Source: Roseateles sp.
GTDB taxonomy: Bacteria > Pseudomonadota > Gammaproteobacteria > Burkholderiales > Burkholderiaceae
Direction of reading: 5' to 3'
Length of the DNA stretch: 64,000 nucleotides
Assembly (NCBI GenBank): GCA_019232985.1
Contig: JAFAMW010000064.1
Location: 34,458 to 98,457 of the forward strand
Made by a program: the position numbers and the translations under genes. The notes under the pieces were generated by a model that was not told where the DNA came from, did not search any database, and saw nothing but the letters and a program-made list of their open reading frames with translations. This document shows, piece by piece, positions 26,595 to 35,394 of this stretch. How positions within the stretch are numbered: the first letter of the stretch is position 1; each line of letters starts with the position of its first letter.

Positions 26595-27323
26595 TCAGAA
26601 GCGGTAGGACAGCGCGACGAAGTCGCTGAAGGTGCGCGCGCGCAGCGCCGTCGTCGCGCCGCGGCGCATGCCGCTGTCGAGCCAGGTCGCGTGGGCGTAG
26701 GCGGTCAGATACCAGGGGCCGCTGATCTGGAGCTGCGCGAGCAGCCCCGCGACCGGGCTGGTCGCGGCCCGGTTCGCGCCGAAGTAATAGCGCGTGTAGT
26801 TGGCCGACTGCCATTCGACGCCGATCTCGGGGTTCAGGCTCAGGGGCCCGAAGTCGAACTCGGGGAAGTAGCTGGCCTCGAACAGCTGGCCGCGCGACGC
26901 GCCGAAGTCGTGCAGCGCGTTGACGAGCACGCCGCCCCAGGGCGTGACCTGCAGCGTGCCCAAGCCCAGCGGCACGGCGTCGGCGCGGCTCGCGAGCCCC
27001 GGGCCCGTGTAGCCGTCGGTGCGGTACTGGCCGACCAGGTCGAGCGTGCCGTCGCCGAGCGCGAGCGTCTTCAGGCCGAAGGTGTCGACGCGCACGAACA
27101 TGCGGCCGGCCTCGATGTCGAGATAGGGGATCGCATCGACGCGCGTGCGTGCGCCGCGCGGCGCGGGCAGCGTCGTCGACACGCCGAGGCCGACATCGCC
27201 GGTGAACGGCAGCGCCGAGGCCGGCACCGGGTCGGCTGCGGCCGGCGGCGGCGCGCAGACGCTCAGGGCGGCCAAGGCGCTCAGCGCGTGCGGCGCGAGC
27301 CGACGCAGGCGCGCGCGCCTCAT
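26595..27323 (-). CDS. MipA/OmpV-family outer-membrane protein
   Basis: This 242-residue protein has a signal peptide ([22 protein letters not shown]) and beta-barrel-like alternating segments. It contains the family features [20 protein letters not shown] and [17 protein letters not shown], and it ends in Phe (VALSYRF) as expected for BAM-assembled barrels. MipA proteins scaffold peptidoglycan enzymes, but the OmpV branch has diverse roles. Its start overlaps the pncB stop (ATGA), tying it to the minus-strand operon above. Confidence 0.82.
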   Translation of the reverse strand: MRRARLRRLAPHALSALAALSVCAPPPAAADPVPASALPFTGDVGLGVSTTLPAPRGARTRVDAIPYLDIEAGRMFVRVDTFGLKTLALGDGTLDLVGQYRTDGYTGPGLASRADAVPLGLGTLQVTPWGGVLVNALHDFGASRGQLFEASYFPEFDFGPLSLNPEIGVEWQSANYTRYYFGANRAATSPVAGLLAQLQISGPWYLTAYAHATWLDSGMRRGATTALRARTFSDFVALSYRF

Positions 27324-28507
27324 GCCTTGACCCCGAAGACCTGGCGCAGGTAGGCGAGGAAGGTCTCGTCGGTGCACATGGTCTTGCCCGGCGAATCGGA
27401 GAGCTTCGCGACGGCCTGGCCGTTGCAGACGACGAGCTTCATCACGATATTGATCGGCTGCAGGCCCACGTCGTTGCTCAGCGAGGTGCCGATGCCGAAG
27501 CCGAGCTGGGTGCGGTCGGCGAAATGGCGGTACAGCGCGAACGCGGTCTCGAGCTTGAGGCCGTCGGAGAACACCAGGCGCTTGGTGTTCGCGTTGATGC
27601 GCAGCTTCTCGTAATGGGCGAGCGCCTTCTCGCCCCACACGACCGGGTCGCCCGAGTCGTGGCGCAGGCCGTCGAAGAGCTTCGCGAAGTAGAGGTCGAA
27701 GTCGGCGAGGAAGGCGTCCATGCCGACCACGTCGGTCAGCGCGATGCCGAGGTCGCCGCGGTACTCCTGGACCCAGTTCTCGAGCGCGTGCTTCTGGAAG
27801 TCGCGCAGCCGCACGTTGAGCGCCTGGTAGGTCTGCAGGTACTCGTGCGCCATCGTGCCGATCGCGACGAGGCCGAGCCTGCGCGCGATATAGACGTTGG
27901 ACGTGCCGCGGAAGATGCCCGGCAGCTCGCGCTGCAGCGTCGCGACGACCTCCTCGTGCCAGGCGCCCGAGAAGCGCCGGCGCAGGCCGAAGTCGAAGAA
28001 CTCGAAGGGGTGGCGCCGCGGCGGCTCGGCGCCGAACGCGCGCACCTGGGCGATCTTGGCCTGCAGGCGCGCACGGCCCTCGGCGAGCGCGGCGGCCGGG
28101 TCGAAGCGGCGGAAGTAGAGCTCGTTGACGATCGCGAGCACGAAGACCTCGAAGGCCATCACGTGGACCTGCGGGCCGCGCGCGACGATCTCGAGCCCCG
28201 TACCGGCCGCGCGCACCTCGACGAAGCGGCGCTGGAAGCGGAAGATGCGCAGGAAGTCGACGAAGTCGGACTTGATGTAGCGCAGGCCGGCGAGGTAGGC
28301 GAGCTCGTCCTCGGTGAACGCGAGCGAGCACAGGTGGTCGAGCTGCGCGTCGATCCCGGGGATCAGCTCGGCGAGCGGGAACGCGGGCTCGTTGCGGCAC
28401 GCGAAGCGGTATTCGGCGTGCGCCTGCGGGTGGCGGTGCAGCATGGCCTGCCACATCGAGAACTTGTAGAGGTCGGTCTCGAGCAGGCTGCGGATGATCG
28501 GGGTCAT
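27320..28507 (-). CDS. pncB: Nicotinate phosphoribosyltransferase
   Basis: This 395-residue enzyme makes nicotinate mononucleotide in NAD salvage. It begins [20 protein letters not shown] and has [50 protein letters not shown] and [12 protein letters not shown], all typical of PncB. It lies 35 nt after a nicotinamidase-like gene, which makes functional coupling likely. Length matches E. coli PncB (400 residues). Confidence 0.95.
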   Translation of the reverse strand: MTPIIRSLLETDLYKFSMWQAMLHRHPQAHAEYRFACRNEPAFPLAELIPGIDAQLDHLCSLAFTEDELAYLAGLRYIKSDFVDFLRIFRFQRRFVEVRAAGTGLEIVARGPQVHVMAFEVFVLAIVNELYFRRFDPAAALAEGRARLQAKIAQVRAFGAEPPRRHPFEFFDFGLRRRFSGAWHEEVVATLQRELPGIFRGTSNVYIARRLGLVAIGTMAHEYLQTYQALNVRLRDFQKHALENWVQEYRGDLGIALTDVVGMDAFLADFDLYFAKLFDGLRHDSGDPVVWGEKALAHYEKLRINANTKRLVFSDGLKLETAFALYRHFADRTQLGFGIGTSLSNDVGLQPINIVMKLVVCNGQAVAKLSDSPGKTMCTDETFLAYLRQVFGVKA

Positions 28508-28542
28508 GGGGCGATTGTCGCGGCACGGCGGCGCCGGGCTTG

Positions 28543-29376
28543 TCAGCGGGCCTGCAGCAGCGCCAGCGCCTCGGCGGCCGTCGTCAGGCGCACGCCGCGC
28601 GCCTGCATCGCCGCGAGGAAGTCGCGCTGCTGGGCCTCGAAGCCGGGCACCGGGCTCATGCAGTCGGTCAGCAGCACGACGCGCTCGAGGCGGCCGCCGG
28701 GCAGGTGGTCGACGATGTGCTCGGTCGTCGCGCGCACGCAATGGCTGCCGGCCTCGCCGGCGATCAGGAGCAGCTCGGCGCGGTCGAGCGCGGCGATCAG
28801 CGCCGTGTTGAGCTGCGTCCCGGCGTCGCCGGCGAGCGGCACCTCGGCCTGCACGGCGCTGTAATGCTCGGTCCAGGGGTTCTCGCCCTTCGTGACCTCG
28901 ACGACGCGTCGGCCCTGGGCGGCGGTCCAGCGCGCGCAGGCCGCGGCGAGCCCGGCGTGGACCTGCTGGCCCCAGCCGCCGATCTCGCAATGCACGGGCC
29001 AGACCATCAGCGTGTAGCGGCCGCGCGCCTCGAGCGCGTCGACGTAGGCTTGCGCGCGCGGCAGGGCGGCCGGGTCGCGCGGCCGGAAGGCGCCCGCGCG
29101 CAGCTGCGCGGCCGTGATCGTCGTGAACGGCGCGACCTCGCTGCCGTCGGCCTGTTGCCAGAACGGCGGGTGGGCGATGTCGACGCGCTGGTGCGTGTCG
29201 AGCGTGACCGTGATCGCGTCGATCGCGGCGCCGGCCGCGTCGATCAGCGCGGCGACGCGCCGCAGGTCGGCGTCGGCGCCGGCGACCGGCAGCGCCGGGG
29301 CGCGGCCGGCCGCCGCGGGCAGGTCGCAGAAATCGTTCTGCGGGTCGATCACGAGGAGCTGGGTCAGGCGCGGCAT
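28543..29376 (-). CDS. Isochorismatase-fold cysteine hydrolase, probably nicotinamidase-like
   Basis: This 277-residue protein has the cysteine-hydrolase triad pattern: Asp11 in [12 protein letters not shown], a Lys in [11 protein letters not shown], and the nucleophile Cys in [15 protein letters not shown]. Candidate metal ligands are in [13 protein letters not shown]. Placement directly before pncB suggests deamidation of nicotinamide to nicotinate. The protein is longer than typical PncA (about 210 residues), so a related amide substrate is possible. Confidence 0.75.
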   Translation of the reverse strand: MPRLTQLLVIDPQNDFCDLPAAAGRAPALPVAGADADLRRVAALIDAAGAAIDAITVTLDTHQRVDIAHPPFWQQADGSEVAPFTTITAAQLRAGAFRPRDPAALPRAQAYVDALEARGRYTLMVWPVHCEIGGWGQQVHAGLAAACARWTAAQGRRVVEVTKGENPWTEHYSAVQAEVPLAGDAGTQLNTALIAALDRAELLLIAGEAGSHCVRATTEHIVDHLPGGRLERVVLLTDCMSPVPGFEAQQRDFLAAMQARGVRLTTAAEALALLQAR

Positions 29377-29416
29377 GGCCGGAGCCTAACCGATGCCGCG
29401 CGCTGCCGCGCCCGCC

Positions 29417-31027
29417 TCAGCCGCGCCGGATCAGGTCCGCGGCCTTCTCGGCGATCATGATCGTCGGCGCGTTGGTATTGCCGCTGACGACCTGCGGCAT
29501 CACCGACGCGTCGACGACGCGCAGGCCCTCGAGGCCGTGCACGCGCAGGCTCGCGTCGACGACCGCGTCGGGGTCCTGCGCGGGGCCCATGCGGCAGGTG
29601 CCGACCGGGTGGTACTCGGTGTCGGAATGGCGCGCGAGAAAGGCCTCGACGGCCGCGCGCTCGTCGCGCTCGAACGGGTAGAGCATCGCGCCGCGGTAGG
29701 GGCTCAGCGCCGACTGCTGGCCGATGCCGTGGGCGAGGCGCATGCCGGCCGCGAGCGCGTCGACGTCGCGCGGGTCGCTGAGCAGCGCCGCGTCGATGCG
29801 CGGGGCGGCGTCCGGGTCGGCGCTGCGCAGCGTCAGGCGGCCGCGGCTGTACGGCCGCATCAGCGTCGCGTGGACGGTGTAGCCATGGCCCCAATGCGCC
29901 TTGCGCGTATGGTCGTCGACGATCGCCGTGCACAGCGCGAGCTGGATGTCGGGGTAGTCGGGCCGGCCCTCGGTCGAGACGAAGGCCTGGACCTCGGCGA
30001 CGTTGGTCGTGAGCCAGCCGCGGCGCTCGCGCCGCCACTGCCGCACGGCGCGCAGCATGTCGAGGCCGCCGCCCGGCGACAGGCCCAGCGTCGCGTCGCG
30101 CCGCGCGCTGCGCCAGATCAGCACCGAGGTCGGGTGGTCGTGCAGATTGGCGCCGACGCCGCGCAGTTCGTGCTGCACGGCGATGCCATGCGCCTGCAGC
30201 TCGGCCTGCGGGCCGACGCCCGAGAGCATCAGCAGCTGCGGCGAGCCGTAGGCGCCGGCGCTGACAATGACCTCGCGGCGCGCGTGCAGGCGGCGCTGGC
30301 CGTGTGCGTCGCGGACCTCGACGCCGGTCGCGCGCCGGCCCTCGAAGCCGATGCGCAGCGTCTGCGTCTCGGTCAGCACCGTGAGGTTGGCGCGGCGGCG
30401 GTAGGGGTCGAGGTAGGCGGCCGCGGCGCTGTGGCGCTCGCCGTCGCGCTGCGTAACCTGGGCCGGCGACGCGCCGAACTGCGTGGCCCCGTTGTAGTCG
30501 GGGTTGCGCGGCACGCCGGCCTGCTCGCACGCGCGCAGAAAGGCCTCGCCGAGCGGGCTCGGGCTGCGCAGCCAGGCGACGTTGAGCGGCCCGGCGCCGC
30601 CGTGGAACTCGGTCTCGCCGAAGCATTCGCTGTGCTCGGCGCGGCGGAAGTAAGGCAGCACGTCGGCGAAGGACCAGCCCGGGTTGCCGGCGGCGGCCCA
30701 GGCGTCGTAGTCGCGCGGGTTGCCGCGCGTGTAGACCATCGCGTTGATCGCCGACGAGCCGCCGAGCGTCTTGCCGCGCGGCTGGAAGCTGCGCCGCCCG
30801 CCGAGGCCCGGCTGCGGCTCGGACTCGTAGTGCCGCGAGTTCATGCCGAGCCGCGCCGACGCGGCGAAGCCGAGCGGCGCGCGGATGAACACCGAGTCGC
30901 CGGCGCCGCCGGCCTCGACCAGGCACATGGACGCGGCCGCGTCCTCGGATAGCCGGCTCGCGAGCACGGCGCCGGCCGAGCCGCCGCCGACGACGATGTA
31001 GTCGAATGATTCGGGATGCTTGCTCAT
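29417..31027 (-). CDS. GMC-family alcohol dehydrogenase, AlkJ/choline-dehydrogenase-like
   Basis: This 536-residue FAD flavoprotein begins with the nucleotide-binding YIVVGGGSAGAVLASRLSED. It has the GMC signatures GKTLGGSSAINAMVYTRG and VIVSAGAYGSPQLLMLSGVG, and the catalytic His region YHPVGTCRMG, followed by SGNTNAPTIMIAEKAADLI. It lies 11 nt after the AlkB fusion gene, so it probably oxidises the primary alcohol made by that monooxygenase, as AlkJ does. Choline dehydrogenase is less likely because no betaine genes are present. Confidence 0.87.
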   Translation of the reverse strand: MSKHPESFDYIVVGGGSAGAVLASRLSEDAAASMCLVEAGGAGDSVFIRAPLGFAASARLGMNSRHYESEPQPGLGGRRSFQPRGKTLGGSSAINAMVYTRGNPRDYDAWAAAGNPGWSFADVLPYFRRAEHSECFGETEFHGGAGPLNVAWLRSPSPLGEAFLRACEQAGVPRNPDYNGATQFGASPAQVTQRDGERHSAAAAYLDPYRRRANLTVLTETQTLRIGFEGRRATGVEVRDAHGQRRLHARREVIVSAGAYGSPQLLMLSGVGPQAELQAHGIAVQHELRGVGANLHDHPTSVLIWRSARRDATLGLSPGGGLDMLRAVRQWRRERRGWLTTNVAEVQAFVSTEGRPDYPDIQLALCTAIVDDHTRKAHWGHGYTVHATLMRPYSRGRLTLRSADPDAAPRIDAALLSDPRDVDALAAGMRLAHGIGQQSALSPYRGAMLYPFERDERAAVEAFLARHSDTEYHPVGTCRMGPAQDPDAVVDASLRVHGLEGLRVVDASVMPQVVSGNTNAPTIMIAEKAADLIRRG

Positions 31028-31038
31028 GTCGCCGGTCC

Positions 31039-33318
31039 TCAGCCTTTGATCGTGATGTTGCTGGCCGCGACGAGCGCGGCGACGCCGCTGCGCCGGTTCG
31101 CCGCGGCCGCGAGCTCGCGTTCGTCGGGGCTCGCGAAGCGGCGGTCCCAGTCGAGCACGCGCGGCGTCATCAGGCGGTGCCACAGCGGCGGGATCATCGC
31201 GACGACGAGCGTCGTCAGGTAGCCGCCGACCATCATCGGCGCGTCGGGGAAGGGCTTGAGGTCCTGGTAGGGGATCTCGCCCTGGGCGTGGTGGTGCGAG
31301 TGGCGCGTCAGGTTGAACATGCTCCACGAGCTCAGGCGGCGGTTGGTGTTCCACGAATGGCGCGGCTGGACCGGCGTGGTCGGCGCGCGCACCATGCCGT
31401 AATGCTCCATGTAGTTGACGATCTCGAGCAGCGCCTTGCCCCACAGCCCGCTAAAGCAGAAGAAGACGGCGCCCTGCCAGCCGCCGAGCGCGCCGGCGAG
31501 CGCGACGAGCAAGAGGCTCAGGCCATGGCCGCGCAGCACCGCGTTGTGCCAGGACAGCCGCGGCAGGCCCTTGCGCTGCAGGCGCTGCGCCTCGATATGC
31601 CAGGCGCTCAGATTGCCGCGCAGCGTCGAGATCACGATATGCGCGTAGGCGTTGCGGCCGCGCGGCGCCGTCGCGGGGTCACCGACGCACGCGACGCTGC
31701 GGTGGTGGCCGTAGACATGCTCGATCGAGAAGATCGTGTCGAAGCTGAACGCGAGCAGCGCGCGGCCGATCGCAAGCGAGACGCGGTCCCAGGTCCGGTG
31801 CGTGAGTTCGTGCGCCGGGATCGTGCCGATCATGCCGATCATCAGGCCCGTCAGCAGCACGGCCGACACGCGGTGCACGCCCTGCGTCGCGGCCTTCGCG
31901 CCGAGCAGGTCGAAGCCGGTTAGCGCACCGAGCCAGGCGCCGGCGCCGAGCGGGTCGCCGGGGCTCACGGCCCAGACGCCCGCGAACACGATCAGCGCGA
32001 GCAGCGGCAGCGCGGCCCACAGCTGCAGCGTGAGGACGCCCGGGTGCCTGAAGCGCGGCGTCGTCACGTCGTCGCCGCAGACCGCGTCGCCGACGATGTA
32101 GAACAGCAGCGTCGCGACGAATGCCGCGCTGATCGAGGCGCCGCCGGCGAACAGCGCGGCGGCGCTCGCGAGCCCGATCGCGTGGAACAGGAAGAACTTC
32201 AGGTAGTCGAGCAGCCCGGCGTCGGCCGCGCTGCGCGTCGGCGCGCGGGTCGGCGTGCGCGCGGCCGGCGCGGCATCCGCGGCGGCCGGCGCCGCTGCGT
32301 CGAGGGGCGCGGTCAGAAAGCGGTCGGCGTGGATCCGTTCGCGCGCGACGCCTTGCGCGGCGAGCGCCGCGACCGCGGCGTCGACCATCGCCGGCGGGCC
32401 GCATAGATAGGCCACGGCGCCGGGCGGCAGATGGGCGGCGATGGCTTCGGTCACGAGGCCGCGCGCGCCATGCCAGCTCGCGTCGGCGGCGGCCTCGGAC
32501 AGCACCGGGACGACGCGCAGGCCGCCGCGCCAGCGCCGCGCGATCGCGTCGAGCTCGTCGAGCGCGTAGAGGTCGCGCGGCGCGCGCGCGCCGAACAGCA
32601 GCGTCGCGGCGCGCGCGTCCTGGCCCGTGTCGAGCGCGTCGTGCAGCATCGCGAGCAGCGGCGCGAGCCCGCTGCCGCCGCCGACGAGCAGCAGCGGCGC
32701 GTCGCTTGCGCGCAGCCAGAAGTCGCCGTGCGGGCCTTCGATCTGGACGGTTTCGCCGACGAGGTCCGTCTCGTTCACGAGCGTCGAGAAGCGACCCTGC
32801 GGAACGCGGCGCACGAGGAAGCGCACGCACGCGTCGGCGCGCGTCGGCGTCGCGAACGAGTAGTTGCGGCTCACGCCCGGCAGCGCGCCGAGGCTCAACT
32901 GCGCGTACTGGCCCGCACGGTAGGGCAGGCCCTGGTCGAGCTGGACCTCGAGCGCCGTGATGTCGTGGGTCAGGCGCCGCTGGCCGGTCACGCGCCCCGC
33001 GATGCTGCGCCGCTGCGGCGCCGCCGCGAGGTCGACCTCGATCGCGACATCGCCGAGCGGCACGCTCTGGCACGCGAGGATGCCGCCCTGCGCGAGCTCG
33101 GCCTCGGACAGGATGTAGCCGGTCTCGGTCAGCTCGCGCACCTCGCCGCCGACGAGCCGGCACTTGCACGTGCCGCAGCCGCCGACGCGGCAGCTGAAGG
33201 GCAGGGGCACGCCCTGGCGCAGCGCGGCCGCGAGCAGGGTTTCGCGGGACTGGACGTCGATGCGCCGGCCGTTGATCGATGCCGTGTGCGACGCCTTGGG
33301 CGGAGCGGAGCGGAACAT
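31039..33318 (-). CDS. Self-contained ferredoxin-reductase-AlkB membrane monooxygenase fusion
   Basis: This 759-residue protein carries three modules. Residues 10-95 form a 2Fe-2S ferredoxin (Cys43, Cys48, Cys51 and Cys83). Residues 105-345 form an FAD/NAD(P) reductase with SRNYSFATP and VGGGSGLAPLLAM. After an Ala/Pro/Thr linker, residues from about 370 form an AlkB-type diiron membrane domain with HELTH (503-507), EHVYGHHRS, NYMEHYG and LTRHSHHH. The NYMEHYG motif favours alkane hydroxylase over desaturase. It would hydroxylate alkanes or alkyl side chains using NAD(P)H without separate rubredoxin. It is divergent from an AraC-type regulator. Confidence 0.9.
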   Translation of the reverse strand: MFRSAPPKASHTASINGRRIDVQSRETLLAAALRQGVPLPFSCRVGGCGTCKCRLVGGEVRELTETGYILSEAELAQGGILACQSVPLGDVAIEVDLAAAPQRRSIAGRVTGQRRLTHDITALEVQLDQGLPYRAGQYAQLSLGALPGVSRNYSFATPTRADACVRFLVRRVPQGRFSTLVNETDLVGETVQIEGPHGDFWLRASDAPLLLVGGGSGLAPLLAMLHDALDTGQDARAATLLFGARAPRDLYALDELDAIARRWRGGLRVVPVLSEAAADASWHGARGLVTEAIAAHLPPGAVAYLCGPPAMVDAAVAALAAQGVARERIHADRFLTAPLDAAAPAAADAAPAARTPTRAPTRSAADAGLLDYLKFFLFHAIGLASAAALFAGGASISAAFVATLLFYIVGDAVCGDDVTTPRFRHPGVLTLQLWAALPLLALIVFAGVWAVSPGDPLGAGAWLGALTGFDLLGAKAATQGVHRVSAVLLTGLMIGMIGTIPAHELTHRTWDRVSLAIGRALLAFSFDTIFSIEHVYGHHRSVACVGDPATAPRGRNAYAHIVISTLRGNLSAWHIEAQRLQRKGLPRLSWHNAVLRGHGLSLLLVALAGALGGWQGAVFFCFSGLWGKALLEIVNYMEHYGMVRAPTTPVQPRHSWNTNRRLSSWSMFNLTRHSHHHAQGEIPYQDLKPFPDAPMMVGGYLTTLVVAMIPPLWHRLMTPRVLDWDRRFASPDERELAAAANRRSGVAALVAASNITIKG

Positions 33319-33397
33319 GGGGTGGACCTTTGATTTCGAGGCAGGTTCGAGCTGAGCGAATGCTAGGCAGCGAGGTCCGCGGGCGGGAGGTCATTTA

Positions 33398-33431
33398 TTG
33401 ACAAACTGCTGGCGCAAGCTATGGTGCTTGC
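33398..33431 (+). promoter_or_regulatory. Leaderless-type promoter and inverted repeat of the AraC-type regulator gene
   Basis: TTGACA at 33398-33403 and TATGGT at 33420-33425 are 16 bp apart. The predicted +1 falls on, or within a base or two of, the ATG at 33432. The -10 box is flanked exactly by GCAAGC (33414-33419) and GCTTGC (33426-33431), a 6-bp inverted repeat that could be an autoregulatory operator. Confidence 0.5.
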
Positions 33432-34463
33432 ATGGATAGGCGCTCGTCCGACCTCGCCCAGCCGGCCGACTACCTGCGCCAGATGGCCGAGCAGCTCGAC
33501 GACCTCGGCCTCGACGCCGGGGCCTGGCTCGCGCGGCGCGGCCTGTCGCGCGCGCAGCTCGACGAACCCGGCGACGCGCTGCCGCTCGCGGTGTTCGGCG
33601 CGCTCGTCAGCGACGCGCTCGCGCTCGCGGACGAACCCGCGCTCGGCCTGCTCGTGGGGCAGCGCCTGGTCGTCCACACCCACGGCATGCTCGGCTTCGC
33701 GGCCCAGCATTGCGCGACGCTGCGCCAGGTCGTCGCGCTGATCGAGCAGTACCTGAGCCTGCGCACGCCGTTCGTGACGGTGCGCCACGAGGTCGGCGGC
33801 GCGTCGGTGCTGCTGCTGCTCGACGAGCGCGTGCCGCTCGGCGAGATCCGCCGCTCGGTGCTCGAGGCGATCGTGCTCGCGCTGAAGAACATCCTCGAGT
33901 TCCTCGCGCTGCCGCTGCGCCCCGTCGTCGAAGTCGCGTTCCCGTTCGGGGCGCCCGAGTACGCCGGGCTCGCGCGTGACATCGTCGGCTGCCCGATCCG
34001 CTACCGGCGTGCGCGTGCGAGCGTGACCCTGTCGCTCGCCTTGTTCGACCAGCCGCTGCGCGCGCTCGACGTCGACGCGTTCCGCACGGCCGCCGAAGCC
34101 TGCGCCGACGAGCTGAACCGGCTGACCGAGCGCAACGCGCTCGCGTCGCGCGTGCGCCGGCTGCTGCTCGACAAGGGCACCTCGGGCTTTCCGTCGCTGC
34201 CGACCACGGCGCGCCTGCTGCACCTGACGCCGCGCACCCTGCACCGGCGCCTCGTCGGCGAGGGCACGTCGTTCGGCGCGCTGCTCGCCGAGGTCCGGCA
34301 CTCGCTCGCGCTGCACCACCTGCAGGCCGGCGCGCTCAGCGTCGACGCGATCGCGGCCGCGCTCGGCTACGCCGACGTCGCGAACTTCCGGCGCGCGTTC
34401 CGGCGGCGCGGCGGGCGGCCGCCCTCGGCGTTCCGGCAAACGGTGGACAATCCGACCCCGTGA
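33432..34463 (+). CDS. AraC-family regulator, divergent from the AlkB operon
   Basis: This 343-residue protein has an N-terminal ligand-sensing domain of the 'arabinose-binding' OruR type (about residues 20-210) and a C-terminal AraC HTH. The latter is seen as TTARLLHLTPRTLHRRLVGEG and IAAALGYADVANFRRAFRR, followed by PSAFRQ. This architecture is shared by regulators of alkane and fatty-acid oxidation. The divergent placement, with 113 nt to the AlkB fusion, makes it the likely activator of that operon. Confidence 0.87.
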   Translation: MDRRSSDLAQPADYLRQMAEQLDDLGLDAGAWLARRGLSRAQLDEPGDALPLAVFGALVSDALALADEPALGLLVGQRLVVHTHGMLGFAAQHCATLRQVVALIEQYLSLRTPFVTVRHEVGGASVLLLLDERVPLGEIRRSVLEAIVLALKNILEFLALPLRPVVEVAFPFGAPEYAGLARDIVGCPIRYRRARASVTLSLALFDQPLRALDVDAFRTAAEACADELNRLTERNALASRVRRLLLDKGTSGFPSLPTTARLLHLTPRTLHRRLVGEGTSFGALLAEVRHSLALHHLQAGALSVDAIAAALGYADVANFRRAFRRRGGRPPSAFRQTVDNPTP

Positions 34464-34515
34464 AGCGGCATTGCAATTCCCTGCAGATTCCCGCCCGCGC
34501 GCTGGCCCAGGCTGC

Positions 34516-35373
34516 ATGAAGCGGGCCGGGCGCGCGGTGATTCTGGGCGTGCTCGCGGCCTGCCTGTGCGCGGCTGCGCGCGCGCAGCCGGCCAGCCCGC
34601 CGGTCAGTCGCATCACCTGGATCTCGGGCGCGCCGAGTGAGCGACCCGGCCTGGCGCTCGAGCGCGAGCCGTTCTCGCTGCGCCTGGCAGCGTTCATCGA
34701 AACCCGCTGGCCCGGCGTCGACCACGGCGTCGTCACGGCCAACGCGCTGCGCGCGGTCAAGACGCTGACCGAAGGCGAGCAGGCCTGCGTGCTCGCGTTC
34801 GCGCATACGCCCGAGCGCGAGCGCCTGGCCTATTTCAGGGACGCGCTGCTCGTCGCGCCGCCGGTCGTGGTGGTCCGCCGCGACAAGCTCGCGGCCCTGC
34901 CGCGCGACGCGGCCGGCGAGGTCGACCTCGCGCGCCTGTTCGCCGACAGGGCTCTGCGCGGCGCCGTCGTCAGCGACCGCAGCTACGGCAGCTTCGTCGA
35001 CGGCCAGGTCCGTGCGGCGCCGGGCAGCGGCGGGCTCAGCACCTACGCGGCGAACGACTTCGGCAGCAGCATTCCGGCGATGGTCGCGCTCGGCCGGCTC
35101 GACTACAGCGTCGTGCTCGAGATCGACGTGGAGCTCGGCCGGCGCAGCACGGGTCCGGGGGCGCTCGTCGGCGTGCCGATCCTGGGCGCGAACACGCCCG
35201 GCTACGCGGGCGTCGCGTGCCCGCGCACGCCCTGGGGCCAGGCCGTGATCCGGCGGGTCGATACCATCCTGTCCTCGCCCGAGGGTGCGGCCCTGTTGCG
35301 CCGGGAGACCGGCTACCAGATGACACCCGCGGCGCGGCAGCGCTTTGCGGCGCAGTTCGACGCACCACGCTAG
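34516..35373 (+). CDS. Solitary periplasmic binding protein (TIGR02285-like)
   Basis: This 285-residue exported protein has a clear signal peptide (MKRAGRAVILGVLAACLCAAARA). It contains segments of the TIGR02285/SBP_bac_3-like family: AVKTLTEGEQACVLAFAHTPER, YFRDALLVAPPVVVVRRD and DRSYGSFVDGQV. No transporter genes accompany it. It is followed after 21 nt by a secreted glycosidase-like gene. The ATG at 34516 is chosen over 34471 because it starts the signal peptide. Confidence 0.72.
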   Translation: MKRAGRAVILGVLAACLCAAARAQPASPPVSRITWISGAPSERPGLALEREPFSLRLAAFIETRWPGVDHGVVTANALRAVKTLTEGEQACVLAFAHTPERERLAYFRDALLVAPPVVVVRRDKLAALPRDAAGEVDLARLFADRALRGAVVSDRSYGSFVDGQVRAAPGSGGLSTYAANDFGSSIPAMVALGRLDYSVVLEIDVELGRRSTGPGALVGVPILGANTPGYAGVACPRTPWGQAVIRRVDTILSSPEGAALLRRETGYQMTPAARQRFAAQFDAPR

Positions 35374-35394
35374 ACAACGCTCGAGGTCCCCGTC

